Shown piece after piece: positions 33,854 to 41,926 of a stretch of DNA of 64,000 bases; position 1 is the first letter of the stretch; the number at the start of each line of letters is the position of its first letter. The translations under genes were made by a program, and so were the position numbers. Source of the DNA: Paenibacillus cellulositrophicus (lineage in GTDB: Bacteria > Bacillota > Bacilli > Paenibacillales > Paenibacillaceae); contig NZ_CP045295.1 of assembly GCF_009363095.1 (NCBI RefSeq), positions 4,080,001 to 4,144,000 on the forward strand, given 5' to 3'. The notes under the pieces were generated by a model. The model ran no database searches. It was given only the letters and a program-made list of their open reading frames with translations, and was not told the DNA's origin.

Positions 33854-34864
33854 ATGTTCACCGCCGTATGGGTCGCCATCATTTGCCTGGCCGTGATCGT
33901 TTTGCTGCTGGCCGCGGCAAGTGCTTATTTTTATAATGTGGGCATCAAGCGCAGCACGAAGGAGTTTTTGGAAGCCGATCCGGCGCTGGTCAAAGAAGAG
34001 CACCCCTGGGAGCTTGAGGAGGAGTGGCTCCGCAGCCAGCCCGTTGAAACGTTGGAGCTGACGTCCTCGGACGGAACTGCCCTCAAAGGATATTTCATCC
34101 CCGCAGCCACGACTGCCCGCCAAACCGCCATCGTCGTGCACGGCTATTCCAGCCAGGGCCGGGAAATGGGGGCTTTTGCTAAGCTGTACCATGAGATGGG
34201 CATGAACGTCCTGATGCCGGATAACCGGGGACACGGCCAAAGCGGAGGGAATTACATCGGGTTTGGCTGGCCGGACCGCAGAGATATTATGAGGTGGATC
34301 GGCACGGTCATTGACCGCAGCGGACCCGGGGCGGAAATCATACTGCACGGCGTATCCATGGGCGGAGCAACGGTGCTGATGGTAAGCGGGGAGGAGCTCC
34401 CGGGTCAGGTGAAGTGCATCGTATCGGACTGTGCCTACACGTCAGTGCGTGACATTTTGACCCATCAGCTCAAGCAGATGTATAAGCTCCCGCCATTTCC
34501 GCTGCTGCCGGCAACCAGCCTGATGTGCAAGCTTCGGGCAGGATACTCCTTCGGAGAAGCCTCAGCGTTGAAGCAGGTCGCCCGGACGAAGCTCCCGATT
34601 CTGTTTATTCACGGGGACCGCGATACCTTTGTCCCATACGCGATGCTGCACCGTCTTGTAGATGCCGCGGCAGGGGATAAGGAAGTCTATGTGGTTCAGG
34701 GGGCTTCGCATGCGAACGCTTATTTTGTGGACAAAAAAGAGTACGAACGCAGGATACGCCAATTTATTGGGCGTTATATCCGGTTAGGGGAGGGGACGGA
34801 AGAGGAGATGATTCCCGAACCGGAGCCGCGGGCTGTTCTGACCCTGTGGAGGGTTAAATCCTGA
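33854..34864 (+). CDS. Alpha/beta hydrolase, membrane-anchored (YqkD-like)
   Basis: A 336-residue serine hydrolase. It starts with a membrane helix (VWVAIICLAVIVLLLAAASA), then the alpha/beta core with oxyanion-region VVHGYSSQGREM, the nucleophile elbow HGVSMGGATV (Ser in GVSMGG), an acid in FIHGDRDTFVP and the catalytic His in QGASHANAY. This matches YqkD/YqhA-type membrane-anchored hydrolases of Bacillus; natural substrate unknown. ATG at 33854 is preceded by GGGAGGG at a rather long 13 bases. It is a single gene between terminators. Confidence 0.85.
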   Translation: MFTAVWVAIICLAVIVLLLAAASAYFYNVGIKRSTKEFLEADPALVKEEHPWELEEEWLRSQPVETLELTSSDGTALKGYFIPAATTARQTAIVVHGYSSQGREMGAFAKLYHEMGMNVLMPDNRGHGQSGGNYIGFGWPDRRDIMRWIGTVIDRSGPGAEIILHGVSMGGATVLMVSGEELPGQVKCIVSDCAYTSVRDILTHQLKQMYKLPPFPLLPATSLMCKLRAGYSFGEASALKQVARTKLPILFIHGDRDTFVPYAMLHRLVDAAAGDKEVYVVQGASHANAYFVDKKEYERRIRQFIGRYIRLGEGTEEEMIPEPEPRAVLTLWRVKS

Positions 34865-34883
34865 CCTGACAATATCGTTCACC

Positions 34884-34925
34884 AAAAAACTCCGGAAGCA
34901 CTCATAATGGCATCCGGAGTTTTAT
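34884..34925. terminator. Terminator after the hydrolase gene
   Basis: AAAACTCCGGA pairs with TCCGGAGTTTT around a 16-base loop; T-runs on both strands allow use from either side. The following 125 bases to 35051 hold nothing I can name. Confidence 0.8.
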
Positions 34926-35050
34926 TTAAGAGATCAGAAAGTATAAATTTCGGAGCTTTTGCTTCCTGATCTCGCAAGAAAAACTTCCTTTAGACGCGGT
35001 CTGTCTTCTTTGAAGGTACGTCGATAGACGTTTTTCTTATACCCAATAAG

Positions 35051-36898
35051 TTATATCGCCCGCTGAAACTGGCTGGTATACAAGTCATAATAAAAACCTT
35101 TGGCTTCCAGCAGCTGATGGTGGTTCCCCTGTTCGGCAATGCGTCCGCCGTGGATGAACAGAATCCGGTCCGCATCCTGAATCGTGCTCAGCCTGTGGGC
35201 GATGACAAAGCTGGTCCGTCCCTTCATGAGCGTCTGCATCGCTTCCTGGACATGCATTTCGGTCCGGGTATCGACGCTGCTGGTGGCTTCGTCCAGTATG
35301 AGGATGGCCGGATCGGCGAGAATCGCCCGGGCGATGGTCAGCAGCTGGCGCTGGCCGTGGCTCAGATTGCTGCCCTCGGCGGCCAGGATTGTATCATACC
35401 CGTCCGGCAAACGGGATATAAAGCGGTCGGCATTCGCCAGCCTGGCGGCATGCTCCACTTCGGCATCGGTCGCATCTAACCGTCCGAACCGGATGTTTTC
35501 ACGAATGCTGCCGGAAAAGACGTAGGCGTCCTGGAGGACGATCCCCACCTTGCTCCGCAGGCTGTCTTTATCCATATGGCGGATGCTCACCCCGTCGATG
35601 CAAATGTCGCCTTGGTCGATCTCGTAGAACCGGGTCAGCAGGTTGATGATCGTCGTTTTGCCTGCACCCGTAGGCCCGACGAGGGCGATCATCTGGCCGG
35701 GCTCGGCGGTAAAGGATACGTCCTGCAGCACAGGCATTCCCGGTTTATAGCTGAAAGTTACATTCCGGAATTCGACGCTGCCCTCCACCTCTCCAAGCTC
35801 CGCGACGGCCCGCTTGTGGTCTTCTGTATACTCGGTGTCGAGGTCGAAAATCTCAAACACGCGCTCGGCCCCCGCAATGGCGGACTGCATCAGGTTGAAC
35901 TGGTTGGCCAGTTCGGTGATCGGCCGGCCGAACTGCTTGGAGTAGTTCAGAAAGCTGACGACGATGCCGACGGAGGTGTGCCCTTGCAACACCATCCAGC
36001 CGCCGGCTGCCGCGATCAGGGCGAAGCTGAGGTTGTTCACCATGTTCATGACCGGCCCGACCATGCCGGAGGCGATCTGCGCGCGGATGCCAACCTGATT
36101 CAGCTTGTGGTTGATCTTCTGGAACTGCTCGACCGCGACAGGCTCCCGCCGGAACAGCTTGACGATTTTTTGCCCGCTGACGGTCTCCTCGATAAAGCCG
36201 TTGAGCTCGCCGAGATGCTGCTGCTGGGCTTTGAACAGCTTTCGGGTCAGCCGCGTGATTTGGCGGGTTGCCACGAGCACGAGCGGAATGCTGATGAGGC
36301 TGACGAGCGTAAGGGGCAGGTTGAGCCTCAGCATGATGACCAGCGATCCGGCCAGCGTAATGATACTGTTCAAGAGCTGCGTTACGCTCTGGTTCAGCGT
36401 GTTCGACACGTTCTCGATGTCATTGGTCGTGCGGCTCATCAGCTCTCCGGTCGGATGGGTATCGAAAAAGCGCAGCGGCAGCTGCTGGTATTTATCGAAC
36501 AGATCCTGGCGGAGGGCTAAGACGGTGCGCTGGGAAACGGCCGTCATGACGTACACCTGAATCCAGGAAACGACGCTGCCCAGTGCATAGATGCCGATCA
36601 TCAGCAGGCAGAGAGACCAGAAGCCGTCATGCTCTTTCGGCATAATGAAGCGGTCGATCGCTTTGCCGAGCAGGAAAGGGCCGATCAGGGAAATGACCGC
36701 GCTGAGAATGGTCGTAACGTATACGATAATCAACCCGAATCGCTGGCGGCTCAAATAGGCCCACAGTCTTCTGAGGGTAGCACCAGCCTGCTTGGGTTTG
36801 GCTTTCTGCATGACCATGTTTCGGCCGGGTCCATGGCCCATCATGGGAGGGCCTCCGCGGCCGGCTTCAGCGCCGGCGGGTTTAGTTGGTTGCGGCAT
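35051..36898 (-). CDS. ABC exporter subunit, catalytically complete half of a heterodimer
   Basis: A 615-residue half-transporter: an unusual N-terminal extension (about 35 residues, AGRGGPPMMGHGPGRNMVMQ, then KAKPKQAG), six membrane helices, and an ATPase with Walker A GPTGAGKTT, signature LSHGQRQLLTIARA and Walker B ILILDEATSSVD with the catalytic Glu. Start at 36898 is set by GGAAGGAGG; the longer frame overlaps the partner gene too far. It overlaps the upstream partner by 17 bases. The pair resembles multidrug exporters of the BmrCD/LmrCD type; substrate unknown. Confidence 0.9.
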   Translation of the reverse strand: MPQPTKPAGAEAGRGGPPMMGHGPGRNMVMQKAKPKQAGATLRRLWAYLSRQRFGLIIVYVTTILSAVISLIGPFLLGKAIDRFIMPKEHDGFWSLCLLMIGIYALGSVVSWIQVYVMTAVSQRTVLALRQDLFDKYQQLPLRFFDTHPTGELMSRTTNDIENVSNTLNQSVTQLLNSIITLAGSLVIMLRLNLPLTLVSLISIPLVLVATRQITRLTRKLFKAQQQHLGELNGFIEETVSGQKIVKLFRREPVAVEQFQKINHKLNQVGIRAQIASGMVGPVMNMVNNLSFALIAAAGGWMVLQGHTSVGIVVSFLNYSKQFGRPITELANQFNLMQSAIAGAERVFEIFDLDTEYTEDHKRAVAELGEVEGSVEFRNVTFSYKPGMPVLQDVSFTAEPGQMIALVGPTGAGKTTIINLLTRFYEIDQGDICIDGVSIRHMDKDSLRSKVGIVLQDAYVFSGSIRENIRFGRLDATDAEVEHAARLANADRFISRLPDGYDTILAAEGSNLSHGQRQLLTIARAILADPAILILDEATSSVDTRTEMHVQEAMQTLMKGRTSFVIAHRLSTIQDADRILFIHGGRIAEQGNHHQLLEAKGFYYDLYTSQFQRAI

Positions 36899-38627
36899 GC
36901 GTATCTTCCTCCTTCCGCTGCGAACGGTAAATATCCTGATAGATCGCGCTGGTCCGCAGCAGTTCTTCATGGGTCCCACGGGCGGCAATGGAGCCGTTCT
37001 CCAGCACCAGAATCTGGTCGGCCTCCATGACCGAGCTGATCCGCTGCGCGATGATGATGTTGGTGCTGCGGTTCATCAGCTCCTTCAGCGCCGCCTGGAT
37101 GCGCGATTCCGTGCCAACGTCGACCGCACTCGTGCTGTCGTCCAGGATGAGGATCCGCGGCTTAACGAGCAGCGCGCGGGCGATCGACAGCCGCTGCTTC
37201 TGCCCGCCGGACAGGTTGATGCCTTTTTGCCCGATCACGGTCTCATAGCCGTCCGGCATCTGCATGATAAAATCGTGGGCCTGGGCGGCCTTGGCCGCCA
37301 CGGTCACTTCCTCCAGCGGAGCGCCGGGCCGGCCGTAACGGATGTTATCCAGCACCGTACCGCTGAACAGCACGGATTGCTGCAGCGTCATGCCCACCAT
37401 CCCGCGCAGGATGTCCAGCGGGATGTCGCGGACATCCGTGCCGCCGATGAGCACGCGGCCGCCGGTGGGGTCATAGAGCCGCGGGATCAGGTGCACGAGT
37501 GAGGATTTGCCGGATCCGGTAACGCCGAGAATGGCGGTCGTCTGTCCCGGTTTGGCTGTAAAGCTGATCCCGCTGAGCACCGGATCGGCATGCGGATGCT
37601 CCCCGTAACCGAAAGATACATTCTCGAAAACAACGTCCGCGGCCTCCGGTTCCTTGGCCTGGGCGCCGGTGGGATCGACAATGTCCGGCTGTGCGTCAAA
37701 CACTTCCTGCACCCGAGCCGCGGAGACTCTAGCCCGGGAGATGAAGGTCAGCATGTTGCTTACCATCAGCATGGCGAACAGGAGCTGTGTCACGTAATTG
37801 ATATAAGCGATTAAATCGCCAGCGGGAAGGGATCCGCCGCGGGTAAGGGCGCCTCCGTACCAGAGCACCGCCACGATGCTCAAATTCAGGATCAGCGTCA
37901 TGACCGGCATGTTCAGCCCCAAGAGCCGGTTGGCCGAGATGGCCTCCTTCGTGTATTCGCCGTTAGCGCCGGCAAAGCGCTTGCGTTCATAGCCTGCGCG
38001 GACGAAGGCCTTGACGACCCGAATGCCGGCGAGGTTCTCCTGCAGGACGCCGTTCACCTGGTCGAGCATCGACTGAACCCGGCCGAACAGCGGAAAAGAC
38101 TTCCGGATCAGCAGCACCAGAAAGACGACCAGGACAGGGATCGATACCGCCAGGACCAGCGTCAGCCGGGGGCTGATCCAGAGGGCCATGATGAGGCTGC
38201 CGAGGAACAGCAGCGGGGAGCGGATGCTCCGCAGGATCATCTGGACCACCGTCTGCAGCTGAACGACGTCATTCGTCAACCGGGTGATGAGCGATCCGGT
38301 CTTCAGCTCGTCCAGATTGCGGAAGGAAAAGGTTTGTATTTTCCGGAACAGATGGTCCCGGAGATCGGTGCCGAAATGCTGAGAGGCATAAGTTGAAAAG
38401 ATGGTGCACCCCACGCCGCCAAGCAGGCCGACTACGGCAACCCCAATCATCAGAAGACCCGTTCGCTCGATGTATGCAAGGTCGCCGGGGACAACTCCTT
38501 TATTAACGATGTTCGCCATCAGCGCTGGCTGCAGCAGGTCCATGGATACCTCAAGCAGCATCAGCAGCGGAGCCAGCAGGGCCGACACCTTATATGGGCG
38601 AAGGTAGGATATCATCAGTTTCCACAT
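36882..38627 (-). CDS. ABC exporter subunit, degenerate-site half of a heterodimer
   Basis: A 581-residue half-transporter with six helices and an ATPase with Walker A GVTGSGKSS, signature LSGGQKQRLSIARA, and Walker B ILILDDSTSAVD, in which the catalytic Glu is Asp. That change is the known mark of the non-hydrolysing site in heterodimeric exporters (BmrC, LmrC, TM287 type), and its partner at 35051-36898 keeps the Glu. It begins 10 bases after the His-rich gene and runs into the partner gene, giving a three-gene operon. Confidence 0.9.
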   Translation of the reverse strand: MWKLMISYLRPYKVSALLAPLLMLLEVSMDLLQPALMANIVNKGVVPGDLAYIERTGLLMIGVAVVGLLGGVGCTIFSTYASQHFGTDLRDHLFRKIQTFSFRNLDELKTGSLITRLTNDVVQLQTVVQMILRSIRSPLLFLGSLIMALWISPRLTLVLAVSIPVLVVFLVLLIRKSFPLFGRVQSMLDQVNGVLQENLAGIRVVKAFVRAGYERKRFAGANGEYTKEAISANRLLGLNMPVMTLILNLSIVAVLWYGGALTRGGSLPAGDLIAYINYVTQLLFAMLMVSNMLTFISRARVSAARVQEVFDAQPDIVDPTGAQAKEPEAADVVFENVSFGYGEHPHADPVLSGISFTAKPGQTTAILGVTGSGKSSLVHLIPRLYDPTGGRVLIGGTDVRDIPLDILRGMVGMTLQQSVLFSGTVLDNIRYGRPGAPLEEVTVAAKAAQAHDFIMQMPDGYETVIGQKGINLSGGQKQRLSIARALLVKPRILILDDSTSAVDVGTESRIQAALKELMNRSTNIIIAQRISSVMEADQILVLENGSIAARGTHEELLRTSAIYQDIYRSQRKEEDTHAATN

Positions 38628-38637
38628 GCGCGGGACC

Positions 38638-39084
38638 TCACTTGGTATCAGAATCGGCTGCCTGCGCCTGGCCTCCCGGCGAAGAACCCGGGGCTCCGCC
38701 GTCCCCCGTTTCGCGCAGCTCGAACGTATGGATGTACTCCTGGATCAACTGGTCAACGGCTTTCAACTCACCGGTAATGACCTGCTGGATCGGCTGGAAC
38801 TCGGGCTGGCTCAGCTGCTGCATCAGCGTGCTGCGCATGACCTGCATACGCTCCAGAAACATCAGCACGCGGCCGCGCCGAAACGTCTGGGCGCTCTGAA
38901 AGCTCCGGCCGCCCTCGTCCTCGCTGTGATGCTCCCTTTTGCCGCGCCGGCCGTGGTCGTGGTGCCCGTGTCCGCGGCCCCCGCTGCGCCGATCGCCTCG
39001 CTCCCATCGGCCGCCCTCCAGTATCCGGGGATCAGCAGCTAATTCCGGCTGCCGGCCTGCCTCGTTGTTCATATCTTCTTTCAT
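38638..39084 (-). CDS. His/Arg/Gly-rich protein heading an ABC exporter operon
   Basis: A 148-residue protein of unknown function. Residues 25-60 are packed with His, Arg, Gly and Asp (RGHGHHDHGRRGKREHHSED), a potential metal-binding patch; then a helical block FRRGRVLMFLERMQVMRSTL, MQQLSQPEFQPIQQVITGEL and KAVDQLIQEYIHTFELRETG; then a Gly/Ser/Asp tail. ATG at 39084 has AAGGAGTG six bases upstream; a GTG three codons earlier overlaps that site. There is no recognisable helix-turn-helix, although the helical block could be part of one. It sits first in the operon, where a regulator usually is, with the exporter genes directly behind. The basic helix supports a regulatory or sensor role, but this is inference. 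Confidence 0.6.
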   Translation of the reverse strand: MKEDMNNEAGRQPELAADPRILEGGRWERGDRRSGGRGHGHHDHGRRGKREHHSEDEGGRSFQSAQTFRRGRVLMFLERMQVMRSTLMQQLSQPEFQPIQQVITGELKAVDQLIQEYIHTFELRETGDGGAPGSSPGGQAQAADSDTK

Positions 39085-39113
39085 TGACGTCACTCCTTAG
39101 AATTAGTGGATGT

Positions 39114-39169
39114 GTATACGTGTATTACCGTTTGTATACAAATGTATACGATTGTGTAATGGGAGTCAA
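39114..39169 (-). promoter_or_regulatory. Promoter with three phased GTATAC elements
   Basis: On the minus strand TTGACT (39164-39169) and TACATT (39141-39146) are 17 bases apart. GTATAC occurs at 39144-39149 (over the -10), 39134-39139 (near +1) and 39114-39119 (about +25), at steps of 10 and 20 bp, that is on the same helix face. They lie 30-65 bases before the His-rich gene and look like a repressor site. The rest of the 335-base gap to 39418 holds the lacI promoter region. Confidence 0.6.
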
Positions 39170-39418
39170 TTCTTTTTACCCTAAATCTGGAAAAGTCCGG
39201 CTTTCTCTGTTCTTCGTTATCGTCTCTATATAATGCCGGCGCCCATTTTGTTATAATGTTGTTGATTCTGCAGACTAACAAACATGGTTCCAGAAACGGC
39301 TGTATCCGGACCCGGAGCACAACCGGTGTCGTAACCGCCTTGAAAGCGGCACGCCCGATGCAGCCCTTTACGATATTCGTAACATGAATGACAGTTTATT
39401 TGAGGTGAAATAGAGACG

Positions 39419-40489
39419 ATGGCCAAAAAGATTACGATGCAGCAAATCGCCGACCACCTGGGCGTATCGAAATTCGTTGTATCCAAGGCGCTGTCCGGCA
39501 AGGGCGGAGTCAATGAAATGACTCGGGAACGGGTAATTCAGGCGGCTTCCCAGCTCGGGTATTTTTCGCAAAAGAAAGCCTATATGAGAAGCCCCCGCAC
39601 GGAACCCAACACGCTTAAGCGCAGCGGTGCCAAGCATTCCGTGATCGTCCTGATGCCCAATATCCGTTTTCAGAACAGGGAATCGCTGTACTGGGGCAAG
39701 ATTATGGAGGGGATTTCGATCAGCCTCGAGGAACGGGGACTGGGCATGGTGATCATCTCTGAGCAGAACGTGGACAACTTTGTCAGTCTCCTGAATCCGG
39801 AAGGGATTCTCGGACTCATTGGGGTCGGGGAAATTTCCACGCCGCTGCTGCTGGAGGTGCACCGGATGGGGCTGCCGATCGTGCTGGTCGACATGGAGGA
39901 TCCGCTCATTCCGTCCGACACGGTCTTTGCGAACAATATGGATGTGATGGCCCGGCTGACGACCCACCTGATCGGCATCGGCCATCAGCGGCTGCAGTTC
40001 ATCGGAAACGACCGGTATTCGCGCAGCTTCCGGGACCGCTCCATCGGGTACCGGACGGCGCTGGATGAGCAGGGGCTGCCGAGCCAGGAAGGGCTGGTCA
40101 TTCCGCTTCCCGATTTGGAGAACGGCAGCTTCGAGCCCGAGATCCGGTCGTGGATCTCGCGGAAAATCAAATCCAAATCGCTGCCGACCGCACTGGTCTG
40201 CGCCAACGACGCGATTGCGCTGACGGCCCGGGATATCCTGATCGAGCTTGGCGTGCGGGTTCCGGAGGAGGTGTCGGTCTCCGGATTCGACAATATCGCC
40301 GATGCGGCCAAGGGCAGTCCGTCCCTGACGACCGTCCATGTTCCGAAGGAGGCGATGGGCCGCCGGGCTGTCGAGAAGCTGCTCGAACGAATGGACAAGG
40401 CGGATACGCCTCTGGAAAAGATCCTGCTCGCTGGCGATATCGTCTACCGCGATTCCACGGCGCCGGCGCCGGATGGCTCCGGGAGCTGA
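39419..40489 (+). CDS. LacI-family transcriptional regulator
   Basis: A 356-residue regulator: N-terminal LacI helix-turn-helix ITMQQIADHLGVSKFVVSKAL with the hinge region to about residue 60, then a periplasmic-binding-protein-like effector domain (HSVIVLMPNIRFQNR, LVDMEDPLIPSD, VSGFDNIADAAKGSPSLTTV). Effector unknown but probably a sugar. GAGGTG lies upstream of the ATG. The convergent glycosidase gene has three TTTGTTA/GTTATGATAAC palindromes over its promoter, which makes that gene the likely target. TTTTGTTA also occurs near lacI itself (39246-39253), suggesting autoregulation. Confidence 0.9.
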   Translation: MAKKITMQQIADHLGVSKFVVSKALSGKGGVNEMTRERVIQAASQLGYFSQKKAYMRSPRTEPNTLKRSGAKHSVIVLMPNIRFQNRESLYWGKIMEGISISLEERGLGMVIISEQNVDNFVSLLNPEGILGLIGVGEISTPLLLEVHRMGLPIVLVDMEDPLIPSDTVFANNMDVMARLTTHLIGIGHQRLQFIGNDRYSRSFRDRSIGYRTALDEQGLPSQEGLVIPLPDLENGSFEPEIRSWISRKIKSKSLPTALVCANDAIALTARDILIELGVRVPEEVSVSGFDNIADAAKGSPSLTTVHVPKEAMGRRAVEKLLERMDKADTPLEKILLAGDIVYRDSTAPAPDGSGS

Positions 40490-40528
40490 CATCACGGCAG
40501 GTACGATACAATCTCAGCCGACCATAAC

Positions 40529-40563
40529 AAAAAGCATCCCGCCCAACAGGCAGGATGCTTTTT
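40529..40563. terminator. Bidirectional terminator between lacI and the glycosidase gene
   Basis: AAAAAGCATCC (40529-40539) and GGATGCTTTTT (40553-40563) pair perfectly over 11 bp with T-runs on both strands. Confidence 0.85.
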
Positions 40564-40676
40564 ATCGATAAAGGAAGTTTCGAAGTTTCCGGAGAGTGCA
40601 CAAGGTTGCGATATGTGCGGGCTGAAAGAGCTGAAAAATCGCGAGGTTCTGTCTTCCTGTGCGCCCTTTAGATCGC

Positions 40677-41666
40677 TTACGGCTGGGCAGGCAGTCCACT
40701 GAGCTCGCGGGTTTGTGCCGTGTAATGATCGTGGATGAGGCGCTCCGCCTTTTTTGCATAAGGGCAGTAATCATCATTCCCGGCGGCGTCCCCTGGTGCA
40801 TACAGTGCTGCCGGCCAGTCCCACAGCATAAATCCTCCCACCCATGAACGGCTGGCGCAGGCTTCAAACATCCGCTCATAATAAGCGGCTTGTTCGTCCT
40901 CGTTTGGATCTCCGGGCAGTCCCCAGTCGTTTGGAATCCGGCTCGATCCGGTCCGGCTGGGACATCCCGCCTCCATAAAGAAGAAGGGCTTGCCGTACCG
41001 GCGGACGACCGGCTCAATGCGGTCCAGCTGCTCTTCCCAGCTATCGATCGGGTAATAGCCGCTGGATGAAATGACATCCACTGCATCCCACCAAGCCACC
41101 TGGCCTTCCTGATATTTATCGCAGTTATAGGTAACGATGCCGGAGTATACTTGCCGAACCTGGCGGATGAGCTCGCGCCATTCCCGTTCCCTTCGGTCGG
41201 TCTGCACCATCTCGCACCCGATGCACAGCATTTCGCAGCCGGTTTCCTCGGCCATAGCCGCATAGTGCAGCATAAACCGGGTATAAGAGTCAAACCACTC
41301 GGACCATTTCGGTTCACAAGGCACGTCAATATCGAAAAAGTTGATATGGGCCCGCCAGGTTCCGTCGGCGCAGTTGACGACCGGTTTCAGGCAGACGCGC
41401 AAGCCGAGACGCTTGGCGGAGGCAATCGCATGGCGAACCTCTTCATCCGTTACAGTCGGCTCTTCCGCAAAGTGGATTTCCGTCGAATGGGCCGTATCCT
41501 GCAGGGCCGCAAAGGTGACGGCCGTCCAGTTCACGCCGAGGTGTTTTACCATTTCCTCCATCGAATGTCCGGCCTCAGGCGTGTTCCATGTTCCCCGGAT
41601 GCCGGTCCATCCCCAGGTCATGCCGCCGATATATCCTCCCAGCAAGTTATTGCGCATTAAATTCAC
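40677..41666 (-). CDS. Glycoside hydrolase, GH113-like (beta-mannanase type)
   Basis: A 329-residue cytosolic (no signal peptide) TIM-barrel glycosidase. The start GGYIGGMTWGWTGIRGTW matches GH113 endo-mannanases such as the Alicyclobacillus enzyme; the two clan-A glutamates are plausibly in LCIGCEMVQTDRR (acid/base) and FFFMEAGCPS (nucleophile), with GGFMLWDWPA near the end. The start is taken as GTG at 41666, which has AGAGGTG six bases upstream; another GTG at 41675 and ATG at 41657 are alternatives. Family call is by remembered motifs, so moderate. LacI-type operators cover the promoter, suggesting sugar-induced expression. Confidence 0.7.
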   Translation of the reverse strand: MNLMRNNLLGGYIGGMTWGWTGIRGTWNTPEAGHSMEEMVKHLGVNWTAVTFAALQDTAHSTEIHFAEEPTVTDEEVRHAIASAKRLGLRVCLKPVVNCADGTWRAHINFFDIDVPCEPKWSEWFDSYTRFMLHYAAMAEETGCEMLCIGCEMVQTDRREREWRELIRQVRQVYSGIVTYNCDKYQEGQVAWWDAVDVISSSGYYPIDSWEEQLDRIEPVVRRYGKPFFFMEAGCPSRTGSSRIPNDWGLPGDPNEDEQAAYYERMFEACASRSWVGGFMLWDWPAALYAPGDAAGNDDYCPYAKKAERLIHDHYTAQTRELSGLPAQP

Positions 41667-41690
41667 CGTGTGCACCTCTTCTTGTGTTAT

Positions 41691-41748
41691 TTTGTTAGCA
41701 AATTTCGTTATTTAGTTATGATAACTTTATGTATTTGTTATAAACAAA
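41691..41748 (-). promoter_or_regulatory. Glycosidase promoter with three LacI-type palindromes
   Basis: On the minus strand TTGTTT (41742-41747) and TTATCA (41719-41724) are 17 bases apart. TTTGTTATAAACAAA (41734-41748) overlaps the -35, GTTATGATAAC (41715-41725, perfect) overlaps the -10, and TTTGTTAGCAAA (41691-41702) covers the early transcript. The three AT-rich palindromes would suit the LacI protein encoded at 39419. Confidence 0.6.
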
Positions 41749-41873
41749 ATACGCCTGAAGATCAAGTGTGCGGCAGAAAAAATATGATGATTATAGGTTG
41801 TCTGCCCGTGTTGGTGTGGGGATGGGTTGTGTGAAAAGTAGATAACACATTGATAACAACGGCAAAAAAATAA

Positions 41874-41906
41874 AAGCCCTGCCCGTAAATTGTACAGGCA
41901 AGGCTT
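41874..41906 (-). terminator. Terminator of the lipoteichoic acid synthase gene
   Basis: AAGCCCTGCC / GGCAAGGCTT stem; on the minus strand it is followed by TTATTTTTTT. Confidence 0.75.
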
Positions 41907-41926
41907 GATATGCATAAGGCCATTCT

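Noticed and set aside
40562..41329. A 255-codon minus-strand frame overlapping the glycosidase in another frame
   Set aside because: The glycosidase frame has recognisable barrel motifs and a ribosome site; this one has neither.
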